DNA from: Takakia lepidozioides
Lineage: Eukaryota; Streptophyta; Takakiopsida; Takakiales; Takakiaceae
Assembly (NCBI GenBank): GCA_030704615.1
Contig: CM060733.1
Location: 53,446,001 to 53,510,000, forward strand
Length of the DNA stretch: 64,000 nt
Direction of reading: 5' to 3'
The notes under the pieces were generated by a model. That model was not told the origin of the DNA. It worked only from the letters and a program-made list of their open reading frames with translations, and made no database searches. The first letter of the stretch is position 1, and every line of letters begins with the position of its first letter. Shown here in pieces: positions 23,041 through 32,782 of the stretch. A program made the translations under genes and the position numbers.

Positions 23041-23744
23041 GAAGTCAGGGACGCTAAACCGTGAGCGGTGAGCGGTGAGCTGGAAATCGTGAGCCTATAA
23101 AATAAATTATATATGATTATGAGCATCGATGGGTCGTCAAAACATTAAGAAAAAAGACGGTATTTCCGCAGATTACTGTATAGCGACCCTATATCCGAGG
23201 AAGCAAAAAAATGACAATTCAACAATGACAAGAAGTATAGTTCAAACTATACCAAAAGACTGGAATATGAGATGTACAAATGGAACACATCGAGATCAAT
23301 GAGCACATTTGGTTGACATTCATGTAAAGACAACAAATTACACATGCCATATCATCATTCTGACTTTGATGATTAAAATCCAAATAGAAACTCATACCCA
23401 TATTTTGCAAAATCAGACAGTGGACCAGAAAGACTAAATATTTATTTTATTTAGTTTTCAAATGTCATTTTATCTCATTTCGATAAAAATTTATCTAGGA
23501 TATTTAAACTGATATGAAGGTAAGGATATATATACCAAAATATCAAAATATATATTCAGATTCAAAACTGATCTCACTATATATTATTTCAAAAAAAGTT
23601 TTTTGCCTTAAGTGAACAGGGACATAGGGCCTGGATTAATTTATTTTTATTATTAGTTTATGAAAACAAATTATGGAATAGTACTTTATTTATAAAATAA
23701 AATTCGGATTCCAGATTTGGCCCAAGAGAAATTATGGAATTTTA

Positions 23745-24380
23745 TTTTAGTTTTATTTTATGAAGACTGGTATGTGCCGCGCATACGAAATATGAGGGTC
23801 CCTCTCCCCTGTTTTGTAAGTAATTTTAAAAAACAAAACTGAAATCCGAATTTTATTTTATTTTATGAAAACGGGAATGTGCCGGCGCATATGAAATCTG
23901 AGGGCCACTGTCCCTGTTTTAAGGAAAAAAAACAAAAACAAAATCTGAAAATCCGAATTTTATTTTATTCTATGAAAACGGGTATGCGCCGGCACATACG
24001 AAATCTGAGGCCACTGTCCCCTGTTTCATAAATTTTTAAAAACAAAAATGGAAAAAATGAAAAAACTGAAAATCCGAATTTTACTTTATTTTATGAAAAC
24101 GGGTATGTGCCGGCGCATACGAAATCTGAGGGCCATTGTCCCCTGTTTCGTTATTTAAAAAAAAAAATAAAAAATAAAACCTGAAAATCTGAATTTTATT
24201 TTATTTTATGAAAACGGGTATGCGTCGGCGCATACAAAATCTGAGGGCCACTGTTCCCTGTTTTGTAATAATAATAATAATAATAATAAACTGAAATCCA
24301 AATTTTATTTTATTTTATGAAAATGGATATGCGCCGGCGCATACGTAAATCTGAGGGCCACTGTCCCCTGTTTTGTATTT
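23745..24380 (+). repeat. Minisatellite with GTATGCGCCGGCGCATAC palindrome
   Basis: Six units of about 100-120 bases share 'gaattttattttattttatg', 'aaaacgggtatg', the palindrome GTATGCGCCGGCGCATAC (some copies imperfect) and 'aaatctgagggccactgtcc'. Spacers differ in poly-A length, and one contains a (taa)n run at 24269-24292. From 24410 to 24780 decayed units continue with only 'tgtatgcgcctg..catac' recognisable. Confidence 0.85.
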
Positions 24381-24788
24381 AAGAAAATAAATAAACATAG
24401 AAAAAAAAAACCGTGTTGTCTGAGATACATTTCGCCATGGAAACCTGTACACGACTTCTTATGCCCACAATGAACACACTGAGGGCATTGTTGTCTGAGA
24501 TTCATGTTGTCATGAAAACCTGTATGCGTCTGCTTATACCCGAAATGAATACACTCAGGGCATGATGACACTGTTGTCTGAGATATATTTGGCCATGAAA
24601 ACTGGATGCGCCTGCTTATACCCGAAATGAACACATTGATATCTGAGACTAGAGCTTCCCTAAAACTGTATGCGCCTATGCATACTCTAGATGACGACAT
24701 TTCAAACTGTATGCGCCTGTGCACTAAATGTGCAAACCCCAATTTTCTTTAACATGTTCATCTTAAACCCTATGCGCCTGTTCCACAA

Positions 24789-25043
24789 CTTGCAGTGGCT
24801 GCACCTGATGGTCCTACTCAGGCTTTGGGACAGATGACCATTTTGCCTCAGCCACCTGCTGGTGTTAAGTCAACAGCACATCCTTTCGGGGCAATATCGT
24901 TTCCATCTCGTATACTAGGCCCCTATCGCATGAAGAATGTTCCAACTCATTTCATTGAGATGGTCATGGCCTCCTCCATTGAGCAACATCCTGCCTTTGT
25001 AGGAATTATCTGCAATCATCTCAAGGTGCACGGTTGTAGTTAG
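24789..25043 (+). CDS. Short coding-like fragment inside the element, unrecognised
   Basis: About 84 codons read AVAAPDGPTQALGQMTILPQ…, …HPFGAISFPSRILGPYRMKN… and …HFIEMVMASSIEQHPAFVGI… to a stop at 25041. Composition and lack of competing frames suggest a captured exon. There is no start codon in context and no recognised domain. Confidence 0.3.
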   Translation, partial: LAVAAPDGPTQALGQMTILPQPPAGVKSTAHPFGAISFPSRILGPYRMKNVPTHFIEMVMASSIEQHPAFVGIICNHLKVHGCS

Positions 25044-25218
25044 ACCTCTTATGTCACTCAAAAAATATCCACGAGAATAGGGGGTTCTTATGTCGTAAGG
25101 CTACACGGTTACAGGTCTTCCGGTGTTCAATATGTAATCCACAGGAATAGGGGGTTTTCCCATTCGTGATCATATGCTCACGAATACAAGCTCACAGCTC
25201 TCAAGCTCACACATCTAG

Positions 25219-25890
25219 GCTCACGGAATAGCATTCTTGCTAAGAAGCGAACTCCATTTTTTCTCCCACTTAATAGAGAAGGATTGAGCAGGTGAGAGAA
25301 GGGAGTTAAAAAAAAGAGTGGGCTCTGTCCATCCACGACCACTAATCACCGGGATCAAATTGCAATCCTGCAAGAGGCAGAGATAAGAACCAATTGAAAT
25401 GAGAATGCTGGGCCCAGTGGCTTTCTGTTTCCATTGGAGGCAGGAGATTGGCTGTCCCTGATGTACAGTCAAGGATCCTTACCCGGTAGAGGTCGGTTTT
25501 GGGAACACTTCTCTCCCCTATGAGGACCAGCCCCCCGCCTTGAGCACTTTGAAGCTTATGCCTACAGCTCTACTTCCGTTAAATATCCAGGAAAGAGCCA
25601 GAAGAATATTCCTAGGGCTCTCCCCAGTGCTACCAAACTAGGCACGCGGGATCCATTCCGTTTGATCTCCCTGCAGTAAGAATCGAATGTATAGAGGTAT
25701 CTGAGAGGTAATGTAAGGCCAAGAAACAGTGGAACGGCGAGTGCCAAGAGCTGAAGCAATGAGAGGGGTAGGAATGAAATCTCCCTGTTCCCAAATATTG
25801 GTCATGTGCACGAATCCTTCTTTCTCCCAGGATGCCCATTTAGGGGGAATGCTAGGTCGTGAGCCCAGCCCCGAGAGCCCACCCACGTAG
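25219..25890 (-). pseudogene. LINE reverse-transcriptase/RNase H-linker fragment
   Basis: Three overlapping reverse-strand frames together read …ASWEKEGFVHMTNIWEQGDF…, …YITSQIPLYIRFLLQGDQTE… and …LFFNSLLSPAQSF… This style is typical of the poorly conserved region before the zf-RVT finger in plant LINEs. Frameshifts and stops are frequent. Its right boundary is near a gtgagcccagccc block at 25848. Confidence 0.5.
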
Positions 25891-25974
25891 CATGAAAGTG
25901 GTCTAAGTATGCAGGCCTATTACTACGGAAGGTCACCCATTCCCGCGGAAATATGCCTATTACAAACCGTAAGT

Positions 25975-26040
25975 GCAAACCCTAAATCCCATACCCAAAC
26001 CTTAAACCGTGAAACCTAACCCTAAACCCTAAACCCCAAC
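25975..26040. repeat. Degenerate interstitial telomere-like repeat (CCCTAAA)n
   Basis: The sequence aaaccctaaatcccatac…aaccctaaaccctaaacccc holds about three perfect and several imperfect units of the plant-type CCCTAAA telomere repeat. A short, degenerate internal block like this usually marks a repaired break or an old insertion. Confidence 0.7.
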
Positions 26041-26535
26041 CGGAGTGAATGAAACTGTCCAGTGAAATCCATGCAATGTATTTAGAACAATTACAAGTCA
26101 ACGACATTGTCAAAAGAAAAAAAACAATCCATACAGTCCCAATGTTTGAATAGTGTTTTTTTGCGAAAATTTTCCCTAACATTGCATTCATACATTTTTT
26201 CTTCTTCCAATCCATTTGTTTTTTAAAGCCCTCTAAGTTCCGTGGGAGACTAGAGTGTCCCCCCACAGTTGTACAATTTTGAGGTACATGAATGTCAATG
26301 AGATGAAGACTGAGAAGAGAATTTTGAGTGTCTTCGTTCGGAAGACAACAACAAAGTGTCATGGCTTGTAGGCCCATGCACTCATACACTTGACTACTGT
26401 ACCATATGTACATAAGGATGAAATCCGTCCGTTTCAACATGTGTACTGAATTTGTAAACCAAATTGCAAGCATGGGAACACCAATTTTAAGTACAAGAAC
26501 CACAAAATTAAACAGACGACCACTTTACAAGCGGG
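26041..26535 (-). CDS. Unrecognised open frame
   Basis: A frame of about 160 codons on the reverse strand reads …VLVLKIGVPMLAIWFTNSV…, …NEDTQNSLLSLHLIDIHVP… and …FKKQMDWKKKKCMNAML… Its end runs into the telomere-like block. It has no recognised domain, and the ATG choice is uncertain. It could be a transposon fragment. Confidence 0.25.
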
Positions 26536-26698
26536 TGCCCTCCTACATTATATGAAATTCAAGAGGGTTCAGTGTCACGGTTGTCAGCTGGGAGTGACAG
26601 GCGTGTAAGTGTGTTTTCCACGTCATTCCAGAAAACAAAAATTGCGGCCGAAGTCAGGGTCAAAATTCACTACTGCTAACGTTTTCGTTGAAACACTC

Positions 26699-26726
26699 AT
26701 GTCATGATCGTCAACGATCATGACAT
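26699..26726. repeat. 28-base palindrome, CGTCAACG core
   Basis: Two 13-base arms (ATGTCATGATCGT and its complement) flank a 2-base centre. The flanking 'catttgc' and, about 65 bases on, 'gttcgagattgaggcaaat' match 9905-9945, the latter in opposite orientation. The two loci therefore belong to one repeat family. Confidence 0.75.
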
Positions 26727-27189
26727 TTGCATATTGAACCAGGAAAAAAAAACAAAAACAAAAACAATTTTTTTCCTTTAACAAGTTCGAGATTGAGGCA
26801 AATATTTCCGACCCCTCTATATAGTGTGGTGTTGATAGTAGTGTATTGTTGGCTTGTCCCAATTTACTTGGGATAGAGGCATTGTGGGGACTCCTTATGA
26901 GCGGTATGGGTGCGATAATGGAGGTAAGCTGAATGGATAAGCCTCCAGAATAATACCTTCACTAGGTGGTGAGTGGTTGATCTCCCCTTCCCTAGTTATT
27001 ACATATATTATTAGCTTTAAGGAAGATTAATATATATTCCATTTGAATCATTTATAAGCTTTTCGACATTGAGAGTAGATGACAGAAGACACGTGTGAAA
27101 AGATAATGATAGGTAATTACAGCGTAGAGCGTACACTTTTAATATATGAGCATCTATATCTATCTATATACATTGTAGTTTGGCACATT

Positions 27190-27262
27190 ATCAACGTATC
27201 AGGTGTAGCTTGGTGGTGAGAAGGTTGGAATACTTGCCAGTAGGTGTTGAGTTCAAACTTTA
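27190..27262 (+). repeat. SINE-like element (tRNA-like head)
   Basis: The A-box-like tgtagcttggtggtgag and B-box-like ttgagttcaaactt are about 40 bases apart, as in tRNA-derived SINEs. The body and tail were not delimited. No canonical cloverleaf is possible. Confidence 0.4.
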
Positions 27263-27356
27263 CATGCCACGTAGAATATATATTTTTGAAGAGGCCAGGA
27301 ACCTGGATGGAAAGGTTCATTCATTGTAAGCTTTTTTTGACATTGAGAACAGATGA

Positions 27357-27516
27357 CGACCGAAGGTCGAGAGCTAGTTTAGCATAGAGCAGGAATAGGG
27401 TGCCATAATGCCACGTCATCGTCGCCACGTTTCGTCGCCACCTGTCGTAGCCACCTGTCGTCGCCACGTTTCGTACGTCGTCAATTTCTTTCTATCTGCC
27501 CGGATTGCCCGAAAAA
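27357..27516 (+). repeat. Left copy of inverted repeat with CGACC-GAA-GGTCG hairpin
   Basis: It begins at a 13-base hairpin (cgaccgaaggtcg) and continues through tagtttagc, ggaatagggtgccat and a run of four cgtcgccac-type units to cccggattgccc. The reverse complement lies at 60041-60154. Both copies stand upstream of PPR coding sequence, about 0.45 kb here. Confidence 0.85.
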
Positions 27517-27589
27517 TCCGAAAATAACTTCTTGAACGGTACTTCGTCGAGACTGACCTTTTTCCTCTCTGCTTCTGTTTGATGTTCAA

Positions 27590-27591
<2 letters not shown>

Positions 27592-27624
<33 letters not shown>
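27592..27624 (+). repeat. (AG)n microsatellite
   Basis: About 16 consecutive AG units. Confidence 0.95.
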
Positions 27625-27628
<4 letters not shown>

Positions 27629-27950
27629 ATGGCTACATAGGTTGTTAAGGCCTGGCATTTAGAACAGGTTTAGCTAGGTTTGGCTTGCCAAGGCGATCTA
27701 TAATATACAGCCATGAAGTGTCAAGAAGGGTTAGAAAGAGCTCGACTGTGCGGAGGGCATTTCTTTAAACGGCGCATCCAGGAGAGCGTTCTCCAGAGGA
27801 AAAAAGGTGAGCATATTTATCCTTCACAATGGTGGGACAACCTACATAGCAAGGTGTGGGCTTTCTTCTTACATGATGTAAAGAAGGTTTTCTGTTCTGC
27901 AAAAGTGGTTGTCTCTGTCTGTATCATAGATTGTTGTTCCTAAAAAGGCC

Positions 27951-29190
27951 ATGAAATTGCATTGCGCAAGGGTTTTTCTTGGTGTTTACAAGGTACTTGG
28001 GAGGGTCTTCTTGGTTTTGGGAGGCCGTCTTGAAACTATGGCTGCCCTGGAAAAGGGCAAAGATGTGCATGGTTGTATTGCCAAAGCTGGAATTGTACCA
28101 GATGTGATTCTGAACAATACCCTCGTTGACATGTATGCCAAATGTGGGGGCATTGAGGATGTGGAGGGAGTGTTCAACAATATGGCTGAACGAGATTTGG
28201 TGTCATGGAACGCCATGCTTGTAGGATATGCACAACAGGGGTGCGGGATGGAGGCCTGGGGGAAGGGGTGAAGCCCGACCACATCACGTTTGTGTGCGTT
28301 TGCAATGTGTGTGCAAGCTTGGTAGCCCTGGAAAAGGGCAAAGAGGTGCATGGTGACAACTTGTACCAAATGTCATTCTGGACACTGCCCTGGTTCACTT
28401 GTATGCGAAATGTGAGTGCAATGAGGATGCAAAGGGAGTATTTGACAATATGGCTGAATGAAATGTGGTATCGTGGAATGCGATGATCGCAGGATATGCT
28501 CAGCATGGTTGTCATAGGGAGGTCCTGCAACTATTTGAAGGAATGCAAAAGAAATGCTTGAAGCCGGACAGTATCACCTTTATATGTGTTCTCTCTGCAT
28601 GCAGCCACACTGACCTACTGAATGAAGGAAGATGCTACTTCGATTCCCTGAGTCAAGATCATTGTATCAATCTGACAGTAAAGCACTTTGGCTGCATGGT
28701 GGACCTTCTTGGACGTGCGGGACAACTGGATGAGGCAGTGGACCTGATTAATAAAATGCCAATCAATTCAGATGTTGTGGTGTGGAAGGCCTTGCTTGGT
28801 GCCTGCAGAATCCATGGCAATGTGGAGATGGCTGAATGTGTGGCAACATCTATCTTCAAGTGGGATGAACAGGATGCCGCGACTTATGTGTTGCTATATC
28901 AAACATCTATGTTGCAGCTGGCAGGTGGGATGATACTGCAAAGGTGAGAAGAATGATGAACGTTAGATGGGTTAGAAAGGAACCAGATGACAAGTTGCAT
29001 CCCAGAATTAAGGAAATTCATGCTGAGCTCAGAAGATTGTTTGGGCAGATGAAGGAGGCGGGGTATGTGCCTGACACACGCTTTTTATTGCATGATGTGG
29101 AGAACAGGAATTTTCTCTTTGCCACCACAGTGAGAAGCTGGCCATTGGTTTTGGGCTGATCAACCATATCATCCCCATATCATGCGTATA
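27951..29190 (+). pseudogene. PPR protein of E/DYW type, broken and truncated
   Basis: PLS-type PPR motifs are clear: ALEKGKDVHGCIAKAGIVPD, VDMYAKCGGIEDVEGVF, VVSWNAMIAGYAQHG and LKPDSITFICVLSACSH. The E region follows (YFDSLSQDH…CMVDLLGRAGQLDEAVDLI…VWKALLGACRIHGNVEMAE). The start of a DYW deaminase follows (IHAELRRLFGQMKEAGYVPD), including the HxE zinc/catalytic motif in HSEKLAIGFGLI at 29126-29161. At least four frame changes occur (near 28255, 28350, 28900 and 29110), and an in-frame stop follows AE near 28457. The CxxC zinc ligands and the DYW terminus are absent. Intact relatives edit organellar RNA, C to U. Confidence 0.85.
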
Positions 29191-29810
29191 AGCCCTGCTG
29201 AATGTACTCACCATGAATTTGGTCCCCCCTTGGTCGTTGGAAGCCCTGGCCCACTTACTTAGTGACTTCTGGCCGACCAGATTTCGCCTTCCGTTTCTTC
29301 CCTGTTCTGGATAGCTTTTACTTCCCCCTTAGCTGCACGGTTCTCCTCCCTCCCCCGCATCGTCACCCGTATTTTTTGCGCACGCTTCGGCTCCCCCTCA
29401 TCCTTCGGGGGTCTTTGCTTCCCCTTGCCGATCCCCTCTCCGGTCTGCTCCCCCTTGCCCTTCATGTGTTCCTTCTCCTTCCCCTTATCCTTTGTTTCTT
29501 TTTGATCCACCTGCTCCATGCCCTGCAGGTTCACTTGGCGTCCCGAAGTTTTTGCAGCAACCCTATGCCGTGTTCGACCTGCTACTGGGCCAGATGATGG
29601 TTTGCCGGAGGTCAAACCCACGTGTAGGGGGGTTGGAGCAGAAACCATAGGCGCAAGCACCGTCAGACCCGTGGTGAATGTGGAGCCAGGGGTGACCCCC
29701 AATTCAAAAACACCCTTAACAGTTAATTGCCTGCCTGTGTGACTTCGTGAACTTGTGTACAATGCAGAAACCAAAATAGACTAAGGGAAAAGCTCCCAGA
29801 GGACAAGGGC
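29191..29810. other. No gene recognised
   Basis: A 171-codon reverse-strand frame (29774-29259) is Lys/Gly/Glu-rich (…KDKGKEKEHMKGKGEQTGEG…) because the forward strand is C/T-rich. Forward frames are equally biased. No domain is visible. Confidence 0.35.
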
Positions 29811-29814
29811 TGCC

Positions 29815-30694
29815 TTGTTTTCTTCAAAGGCACTCCACATGAGTCCATTCTGGGTTCATGGGATTATCTACGGTTGTCAAAATTGTATGGGGAAGCGGGG
29901 GATGGAGGGGTGTTTTTGTATGCCAATATTTTGCAGCTATCCCTGGAGGAGAGTAATCGTTGCTGGTGGGCTGTGATGGACACACTGATATGGACGGCTT
30001 TGGAGGCATCATCCAAGGACGACCTTCGCAGGATTTCCAAAGGGCTTGTAAATGATTGGGTAACTGAGAAGTGCCTAGGGAAGGATCCAGATAAGGTTTA
30101 GACATGGTTCGTCCCCTTATGCTCAGCGTACGTCCCTCAATCCTCCTATTTTGCAGCTTTGACCAACTTTGATTTGATTTGGAGAATGGAAAGCATTAGT
30201 GGTGTCTGGCCTCAAACACATGTGCATTCTGCAGGGGCCATTGGAGTTTGATGGTTTTTGATAAGTCCAAGTTTGTTCATCTGAATTCCATGAAATCATT
30301 CAAATCCCATAGCCGACTTGCCTTTGAAACGCGTCTTCGCACTTTCAGAGCATACCTACACAAAGCCGAACCGGACTCATTACTTTGGAATGAAATAATG
30401 GCATGGGAGTGGCTGGAACCTGAGGTGCCAAAAACCAAGCGGCTGGGAGTGTGGCTACTTTGTAATGATTTTCATACAGAAATACTTGGAGACCAAAATC
30501 ACAAAAAAATGGGGGGCAACTTTTACAGCAGATTGGTTTACATGTGAGTACACAGTATCAAAGCAAGATTTTCTTTCTGGATGGATAGTGGATAATTGGG
30601 ATGATGCAGATTTGCAGCGTAGACTATCGCATGTGCATGCCTCGGATGCCTCAGATGTAGCTATTGTATCTCCATTCCCCACGAAAAAAAAATG
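29815..30694 (+). pseudogene. Ulp1-like (C48) cysteine protease remnant
   Basis: One block (29815-30100) reads CLVFFKGTPHESILGSWDYL… and …LYANILQLSLEESNRCWWAV…. A second starts after an acceptor-like ttctgcag at about 30234 and reads GHWSLMVFDKSKFVHLNSMK. That pattern matches the His-Trp and following Asp-bearing strand of Ulp1/SENP proteases, with Asp replaced by Asn here. Farther on, WLEPEVPKTKRLGVWLLCND resembles the Gln and Cys (Q…DCGxW) region but lacks the catalytic Cys. A frameshift near 30470 follows, then …WFTCEYTVSKQDFLSGWIVDNW… to 30692. Such proteases are common passengers in plant DNA transposons. Confidence 0.45.
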
Positions 30695-30734
30695 AAGCTT
30701 GTCCTCCTCTTTGTAATCCCTTTGTGCCTTCTTT

Positions 30735-31190
30735 GGCGTCCACTGTGCTGTGAAGGGGATGAAGGGGTGAGGGGGTGAGAGGATCCTTGAGGTGGATCAG
30801 ACAACCAGGGATGAGGGGGGCCAGGGGGGCTCAGGGGGCTCAGGTCAGGCGGTCGGGGATGAGGGGATGAAGAAGACAAGGGATTGTATAAGGGGTTAGC
30901 GGGGATCGGGGAAGCATGGGAACGAGGGGAGTGGCCGGGCAAATGAGGGGATCAGGGAACCAAGGGAATGGGTGGGGAGAACAGGGGAATGGTTGGGGAG
31001 ATCAGGGGATTAGGGAAGCAGGGGAACCGGCCGGGAGAAGAGGGGATCAGGGAACCAGAAACAGGCCGGGAGATGAGGGGATCATGGAGGGAATGTCGGG
31101 AGCTGGACGGGGGATAAGGGGATGAGGGGTCCACGGGGTGAGGGGATGAGGGAATGTAGGTTTCGAATCGGGGGATCGGGGGATTACTGG
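30735..31190 (+). repeat. G-rich minisatellite (gatgagggg / atcaggggaa units)
   Basis: Imperfect units of roughly 9-25 bases built on gaggggatcagggaacc and ggggaatgg words. Many G4 runs lie close together, so G-quadruplex formation is plausible. Frames in it are compositional artefacts. A second similar block is at 31800-32030. Confidence 0.75.
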
Positions 31191-31228
31191 TGAAAAGTCG
31201 CGTGTGAAGGGGCAAGTTGTGAAAGGTC

Positions 31229-31767
31229 ATGTCCGTGTTTTGCACTATGAAAGGTCACGTCCCTTGCATGTACGAATGGTGCATAAGCATGCAACAAAAA
31301 CTGAAAATAAGCCCCAAAGCAAAATCTGAAATTTGCCCAACAATGGCGGAGACCCCAGAGTCGGAAGATGACCCAGAGCCCACAAACTTTCGCTTTAGTC
31401 CAGACAGTGTCATTTGCTCTCTGAAAGGGACGATCATACTGAAGCATCGGTTTTATGGTGCACTTCCTTGCAATTGCAATGGTATCATCCTTTTCAAATG
31501 GAGAACTTTGAACTGGTGGCTTCACGTTGGAAGCGAATGTATAATGGTTATGAGACAAAATGGCTTTCCAAACCACATATACGGTGTCCGATATGTTATA
31601 TACACTATGGGAATCCAAATGGTTCCCACCGAGGTCACCACAAATGTCTCTCATACCACTGTGAATCGCACAAAACATCATGGGTCACTGAACACAAGGC
31701 GCTGGCTTCAATAATTGCCCCGCCGGATGACAGCCGCACTGCCTTGTTGAATGAACTCTTTGGGTGA
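31229..31767 (+). CDS. Unrecognised coding-like segment between G-rich blocks
   Basis: Two overlapping frames carry sensible composition in turn: …EICPTMAETPESEDDPEPTN… (31229 on) and then …WKRMYNGYETKWLSKPHIRC…SLSYHCESHKTSWVTEHKAL…RTALLNELFG to a stop at 31765. A C-x2-C…H…C…H arrangement (CPICYIHYG…HHKCLSYHCESH) might be a zinc finger. One frame change is needed near 31460. Family unknown. Confidence 0.3.
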
Positions 31768-31799
31768 TACATGGGGGAGCAATGCACGGTGAAGGGGAC

Positions 31800-32030
31800 C
31801 GGGCATATAAGTCCATTGCGAAGCCGCAGGGGATGGGGGGAATGAGGGGGAGTAGTGAATGGGAAGGGGATCACGGGGAGTTGAGCACAACATCGGGAAG
31901 CAGCGGTGTGAGGGGGCCAGCTGTGATGAGAAGGGGGATGAAGGGGATCAGGGAACCTCTGTCATTTCAGGGGAGCAGAGGCCGAAGCACTACACGAAGA
32001 GGGGGATGATGGGAGGAGGGGAGCAGTGTG
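31800..32030 (+). repeat. Second G-rich block
   Basis: Same gggatg/gaggggg style as the block at 30735, less regular. It separates the unrecognised segment from the palindromic cluster at 32150. Confidence 0.6.
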
Positions 32031-32147
32031 CTTGCAATGCAAAAAAGGTGGCAGGGAACGCACTAGAGACTGGTGGCAACCGTTTTTCAGTATTGGAATT
32101 CAGGATTGTTAATTTAAAGGCTAAACATAAAAGCAACGACGCAATGG

Positions 32148-32345
32148 CGTGAGCGTTGCACGTGAGCGCGCGAGCGTACGCTCACGCAGGAGGACGTGGC
32201 GTGAGCGTACGCTCACGCCAGCTGACGTGGCGTGAGCCTGCACACACGCTGACGTGGCGTGAGCGTCATGTCAGCATGCTGATGTGGCGGTAAATGATGA
32301 CGTGGCACTGTCCGTCAACTGCCACGTCAGCATTAACATGCGCCG
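32148..32345. repeat. Palindrome cluster: GCGTGAGCGTACGCTCACGC and gacgtggc units
   Basis: A 24-base perfect palindrome lies at 32197-32220, centred on GTAC with arms reading TGGCGTGAGCGT. A shorter related one (gagcgtacgctc) is just before it at 32173-32184. The word gacgtggcgtgagc occurs at 32193, 32224 and 32251, gacgtggcac at 32299, and the inverse gccacgtcag at 32321. The cluster lies just beyond the 3' side of the MULE-type gene and may be its terminal or subterminal region. Confidence 0.8.
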
Positions 32346-32782
32346 CCTATAACCGTGGATGGTCCTATTACCGTGGAATTAATGCAGGGAATCTTGCCTA
32401 AATAGAATCAAGACGAGCGTTGAGGCCTACAATTGCAGCATCCAACATTGTGCAATTACAAATGCTTGTTTCACTTTTACAATTACGAAGACGACAAAAT
32501 ATCCTCACAAAGTGTGCGCCATAAAGGCTGCCACGAGAAGACTTCCTCCCTCCTCAAATAACAATGAGAGTTATGATCATCTTCAAAAGATGATTGTAGT
32601 GCATAGCGACAGCAAGACATGTAGACTTCGAACGGTGCAATGACAAATGTGCACTACCTAAAAGTTGTCACTCAGACCTCACTCCGTATAGTTGGAGGCC
32701 ATATCATTGCACAGCCGACGAATTGATGTGAATTACACATTTCAAATCATGGTCATCCACATACCACATTACATAGTTCATG

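Larger units (their letters stand above)
23056..25216. mobile_element. Non-autonomous element with gtgagc-rich inverted ends inserted in the LINE
   Basis: The left end reads ccgtgagcggtgagcggtga. The right end, reverse-complemented, begins ccgtgagcctagatgtgtga and continues with further gtgagc words. LINE sequence in the same orientation lies outside both ends (22.3-23.04 kb and 25.22-25.89 kb). It has no transposase. It carries a palindromic minisatellite and one short coding-like stretch. Related gtgagc-rich sequence occurs at 9388, 25848 and 32150. The target duplication was not resolved, so the class is unknown. Confidence 0.55.

Noticed and set aside
27357-27380. Helitron 3' end (hairpin followed by CTAG-T)
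   Set aside because: The hairpin-CTAG order fits, but the sequence shared between the two copies continues past CTAG and stops on the hairpin side, the reverse of what a Helitron 3' end would show.
29259-29774. A 171-codon Lys/Gly-rich reverse-strand gene
   Set aside because: It is the complement of a C/T-rich tract; low-complexity composition explains it.
30661-32009. Pro/Ser-rich and Gly/Arg-rich frames in the G-rich blocks
   Set aside because: They are translations of simple G-rich repeats in both directions.
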